A stretch of 64,000 nt of DNA, taken from assembly GCA_000711775.1 (NCBI GenBank), contig ARYC01000435.1:1-64000 (forward strand). Direction: 5' to 3'. Within the stretch, counting starts at the first letter, position 1; each line of letters opens with the position of its first letter. The notes under the pieces were generated by a model. The model did not search any database. It was given only the letters and a program-made list of their open reading frames with translations, and was not told where the DNA came from. The stretch is from Oxytricha trifallax. Taxonomy: Eukaryota; Ciliophora; Spirotrichea; Sporadotrichida; Oxytrichidae. Positions 60,301 to 64,000 of the stretch are shown in pieces. The translations under genes were made by a program, and so were the position numbers.

Positions 60301-61200
60301 TAGTATTATTATTGTGATTAATGTCAACACCAGAATCGGGCTAAGGTGGCTTATCAGTAGAATTCTAATAGCCTGTATTATCAGTACCATTAGAGTCTCC
60401 TCCAATAGGAGTAGTGCTATTATCTATAACAGTGCCATTATTGCCTGTGGTTTGATTAGTAGTATTAGTTTGGTTGTTTAAAACAGGGGGCTCCTCAACT
60501 ACTTCTATGATATCTAATGCATACCAAAACTCATAATTAAGCGAAGTCATACTCAGAGTGGTAATCATGATATATACTGTCTGATCCCCACTGAATCTAT
60601 AGACTTGTTGTTCTTTGCTGCTTATGCTAGAATTATAAATAATCGGTTCAGAGGTTGTAAGGTTTTCAAGACCACTGCCACCATAGTAAATTGTAACAGT
60701 GGCACCAGCAATTTTCGTGAATTAAAGATTCAGTTGATTTTATACTTTGTTCTAGGAAGCTATTAATTTGTAAGAACATGCCTCTCCAACCCTCGGGTAA
60801 TCATTACTCGTTGAATCTAACTTTATATCACCATAAATTCAGGGGTTATAGTACAGGAAAAAAACATTGAATAAAATCCAGTTTCAAGCTCGCACTTGAA
60901 CTGACAGCACTCAATAGTTTTTAACCACCGCACCTCCCGTAGTTAGGGCAGACAACAGTGTACAAATTAGTTTTCTGAAATTCTTCACTTTTGATGTCAT
61001 CAGAACACTCAGCCCCTCTTGTGCAGTTGTAACCATTCTCACAGCAATTTCCAATATCATATGAATTTGGCTGCGCACAGAACTTTCTGTTCTTGTCTAG
61101 GCATTGCAATCGACAGGCTCTGGGGTCTGTTATCAGTAAAGTTGACTAGGAGCCGCCTTATTGACATTGAATTTGCGATACAAAGAATATCAAACAAAGG
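57371..61200 (-). CDS. Cys-rich type I membrane protein (paralogue 2)
   Basis: Coding strand from ~61200 to TGA 57371-57373. A hydrophobic leader (LCLIFFVSQIQC) is followed by TDPRACRLQCLDKNRKFC, NCCENGYNCTRGAECSDD and CPNYGRCGG, then YYGGSGLENLTTSEP and an Asn/Thr/Gly-rich, N-glycosylation-rich stalk. A transmembrane segment (GVLLAVFIIAGGLLVI) precedes a very long basic and polar cytoplasmic tail (KKKSGSKKKIKVPGLKM, KKHKKKKKKV), ending in DELYNDQTPQYDNVISDF. IESs are evident near 60860, 60110-60180, 59550-59620, 59140-59190, 58810, 58530-58570, 58350-58420 and 57490-57600. The start codon was not found. Tail length differs from paralogue 1. Confidence 0.68.
57502..57516. mobile_element. TBE-like terminus remnant
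   Basis: Plus-strand TTAGGGGTTTTGGGGT within an IES of paralogue 2. Read on the minus strand it gives CCCCAAAACCCCTAAATAA, identical over 19 bp to the left end of the 5819-7038 TBE just inside its first A4. No matching second end or target duplication was found. Confidence 0.4.
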
Positions 61201-61745
61201 ATTATATTATTGCTGTATAATAAAAAATTACAAAAAATCAATTGTTTATAAATTATAATTATTTCAAACCCTAAAATATAAAACAATAAATACTTTAAAT
61301 AAATTAATTTAAATATAAAATCAAAAAAAATATCTCAATAGTGAAGGAAAGTACGCTTGATAAATTCATTGTCAATTTATGAAAATTTTGAATCATTATA
61401 CTTTATTATTAAATTAAATTCAAAGTACAAATTTTATTTATGATTATTTTTTCATTAAATTGATTATTCTTGTGTTTGATTGAAATACTTAGTTAAATTA
61501 TTTGGAATTAAAATAGAACATAAAATATATATAATTTTATATAATAAGTTGCTATCTTTTATAAAGTAGCTTTTTAATTTCAAATATAGTTCAATTTTAA
61601 ATTTTAATATATTCTTAAGATATTTCAATATTGTAATTAATTTTCTCTACTTAAAAGCATGCGATATCTCACATAATGTTAAGTTTTATATAATTTATTT
61701 ATAATTGGCACACTATTTTAGGATTTGAAATTTGTATTATAATTG
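61201..61745. other. AT-rich intergenic DNA
   Basis: No feature recognised between the divergent genes. Confidence 0.5.
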
Positions 61746-63980
61746 ATGATCAAAAGACTGTCGACTTTAATGTTCGTATCTTCACTCGTCGTAGTGGGAT
61801 ACGCCCAAGAAACAGAATCAGCAGGATAACCTGCAGGCAAGGGTGGCAAGGGAGCCAAGGACGGCTCTGGTATTGGTAAAGGCAAAGGAGGCAAAGGCAA
61901 GGTTAGCGCTGCACTTGATCTCCATGATACTAGCGACGATTATGTAGCACTTTCTTAGTAAGTAATTTCTACTCTATTTTATAATAAGCACTATGGGGTG
62001 GATTCGACAACATCGTGAACAAGAGCAAGGAGGAAGGCAACAAACTCAAGAATCAAGCCACTTCATAAACTTAAAACGCTCTCAATTCTGGAAACAAAGC
62101 CGCTGCTGACTTGAAGAATCAAGGACAGAACGTTTTGAACCAAGGTGCTGCCACCTCACAATCAGCCAAGGATCAGGCACAAAGATACGCTAACGATGCT
62201 ACCACCATTTCTACTGATGCTCAAGCTAAAGCCAAGGTACAATAGCAAGTTGCTATTGACAACTACAACGCCAAGGTTGAGACCCAATTTGACGCTACAC
62301 TCTCACTCTCTATAATAAATAACCAATAATTGTCAGTATTTTCAATGAGAATAAGTTATAAATTGCCTTATTTTCTACAATTCTTTATAGCCATGAGGAG
62401 AAAGATGAGAAAAAGAGAGAAGAAAGAAGAAAGAGAAAGCACTCATACGAATCCGACGAAGATAGCGATGAGAAGAGCGAGGATGAAGACGACCACTGGG
62501 ATAGAAAGGCCTAGAAGGAAAAGAGAGAAAAGAGAGAAAAGGACGATGATAATGATGATGAAGAGAAAGAAAAGAAGGATAAGAAGAAGGACTAGAAAGA
62601 AAAGAAAGATAGAGACGAAGAAGACGATTAAAATACATAAACATTTATAAAATTTTGTTACTATGTTTTGATTTACAAATAATATTATCTTTATAAATTA
62701 TATTAATTCTACAGTAAATTAGTGAATTTTGAGTATAATATTTTTAATCAAAAGTTTTAAAACAATTTTCTGGACTATATATAAATAGGCTCTAGATTTT
62801 TAAATTTATTTTTTTTGTCCAAAATAACACCAAATATGGTTATCGCCTTCTTTGTATAATAATCTGCGCAAAGATTAATTGTGTTCCAAAATAATCATAT
62901 TTTTTAATTACAAAAGAATTATAATAAGTTTAGTATATTAATAAAGCTATAATAATCATAGAATTATAGAGCGAAGATTCTCAATGATATTGTTAAAGCA
63001 TGTACACTTTCAATAAGGAAGATGAGGATACTCCCAAAAAATGATACTTTTTAAATTACAATACTTCTTTTGATTATCATAAATATATATATAAATTGGA
63101 ATACCACAGTTATTCATAGATTATACATTTTATAGAGAAATTTAGGGCTTTTAATGATGACAAAAAAAATAAGAAAGAAAAGAAAGATAGAAAGAACAGA
63201 GATCACGAAAGTGATGACGAAGATGATCACAAGGAAAAGAAGGACAAAAAGAAGAGAGATCATGATGATGATGATCACGATGATGATGACCACAAAGATA
63301 AGAGAAACAAGAGAGACAGAAGAGACAGAGACGACGATCATGATTGCGACCACGACTGCAAGGATAAGAAGGATAAGAAGCACAAGAAGGACAAGAGAAA
63401 CAAAGATGACGAGAAGGATAACTCTGCCACTTACGATGTTGTGATTGTTGACATCACCACCAACACTAACAGCACTGATGTTCCATCTAACTCCACAGTT
63501 CCAACTGAAAACACCAATTCTACTGCCCCAGCTGAGGAAACAGTCCCATCCACCACTGACGATGTTACTGAATAGCAATTGGAGGCACTTGCCACTTCTC
63601 TCCACCACCATCTCTCAGAAAACGTAATTTTTATTTTTCATTTTCTTCAAACGAGCACATCAGAGCTCTTCAAATGAAGTACTTGAAAGCTTAATTCTCC
63701 CACCAATCTGAAGTTGAAGCTGACGTTGAAGTTGATCTCTCTGGTGATTTCCTTTCATTGGCTTAAGTTCAAACTTATGCGAAATACTATGTTTTTTTGC
63801 TTATTTTAAACTGAGGATGCCACTGCCACTAACGAATCCTGGTCTTGGATGTGGGTGAGCATGATGACCATGATGGTGAGTGGTGCGGTGTACGGAGTGC
63901 ACAACCAGGTCAAAGCCTACAAAAACAGAAAAGCCATCGACAACAACGTCGACGACTTCCTCCTCCACATCAAAGCCTGA
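61746..63980 (+). CDS. Secreted/membrane protein with Asp/His/Lys-rich tracts, 489 aa
   Basis: ATG 61746 (MIKRLSTLMFVSSLVVVGYAQ) to TGA 63978-63980; removing five IESs (41, 80, 578, 29, 37 bp) leaves 1,470 bp, exactly 490 codons. A signal peptide is followed by a Gly/Lys block (GKGGKGAKDGSG), an Ala/Asn/Gln helical region (GNKAAADLKNQGQNVLNQGA), long charged tracts (KKREERRKRKH; DDDDHDDDDH; DCDHDCKDKK), a Thr/Asn-rich stretch and a C-terminal membrane-like segment (WSWMWVSMMTMMVSGAVYGV) with a short basic tail. Codons favour C/G endings (AAC, AAG, GCC, CTC), suggesting high expression. His/Asp clusters might bind metals; that is inference. No family recognised. Confidence 0.82.
61952..61992. 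other. IES, 41 bp (pointer GCACT)
   Basis: Junction reads DDYVAL-WGGFDNIV in frame. Confidence 0.88.
62300..62379. other. IES, 80 bp (pointer CTACA)
   Basis: Junction reads QFDAT-ILYSHEEKDE in frame. Confidence 0.8.
62614..63191. other. IES, 578 bp (pointer of ~20 bp)
   Basis: The same 20-bp A/G-rich word (AGAAAGAAAAGAAAGATAGA) occurs at 62594-62613 and 63172-63191 in the same reading phase. Removal makes the whole gene length divisible by three. Low-complexity sequence means the true exchange point inside the repeat is unknown. Confidence 0.8.
63625..63653. other. IES, 29 bp (pointer AAACG)
   Basis: Junction reads HHHLSEN-EHIRALQMK in frame. Confidence 0.85.
63776..63812. other. IES, 37 bp (pointer AAACT)
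   Basis: Junction reads SLAQVQT-EDATATNES in frame, leading into the membrane segment. Confidence 0.85.
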
Positions 63981-64000
63981 TCATATTCTTCTGAGTTAAT

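Noticed and set aside
63114-63611. 165-codon minus-strand hydrophobic frame
   Set aside because: Antisense of Asp/Lys/His-rich codons in the 61746-63980 gene; hydrophobicity is an artefact.

Overview
The window reads as germline (micronuclear) DNA of a spirotrich ciliate close to Oxytricha/Stylonychia. Four observations support this. Long reading frames exist only if TAA and TAG are read as Gln, with TGA as the only stop. A ~380-bp satellite opens the window. Two elements carry inverted C4A4 termini and ANT target duplications typical of TBE transposons. Genes are cut by AT-rich internal eliminated sequences (IESs) lying between short direct repeats (pointers), and removing the proposed IESs restores frame. 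Everything was done by eye, without searches. For eleven genes the coding length after removing the listed IESs and introns is an exact multiple of three, which is the main internal check. Products named below are recognised from motifs; genes without a symbol were not recognised.

Layout. 1-1945: satellite array running straight into a coding segment. 1.9-9.8 kb: a patchwork of short coding segments (one from a protein kinase), a MITE-like element, an internally deleted TBE (5819-7038) and a 1.8-kb near-perfect palindrome inside one IES. 9793-13897: a full-length TBE with transposase, 22-kDa-type and zinc-finger/kinase-type genes. 13.9-22.3 kb: four unrecognised genes and a broken lysosomal-lipase-type gene. 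22.5-38.9 kb: a gene-dense block with Rab7-like GTPase, CBP20-like cap-binding protein with a long RGG and WG-rich tail, poly(A) polymerase, RBM25-like splicing factor, a Gln-rich zinc-finger-like protein, a sedoheptulose/fructose-bisphosphatase, an ankyrin protein and a thioredoxin-fold membrane protein. 39.4-44.9 kb: small IES-split genes around a second palindrome and a probable inverted or scrambled locus. 45.4-46.9 kb: a degenerate long ORF with an ATT-rich flank. 47-52.9 kb: two large Gln/Asn-rich genes. 53.8-61.2 kb: two paralogous genes for Cys-rich type I membrane proteins. 61.7-64.0 kb: a secreted/membrane protein with charged Asp/His/Lys tracts, split by five IESs.

Between genes the DNA is AT-rich and mostly without recognisable content. 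Genes lie on both strands with little spacing, as expected if each locus becomes its own gene-sized macronuclear chromosome. The CBP20-like, poly(A) polymerase and RBM25-like genes are neighbours and all act in nuclear mRNA maturation, but nothing here shows co-regulation.
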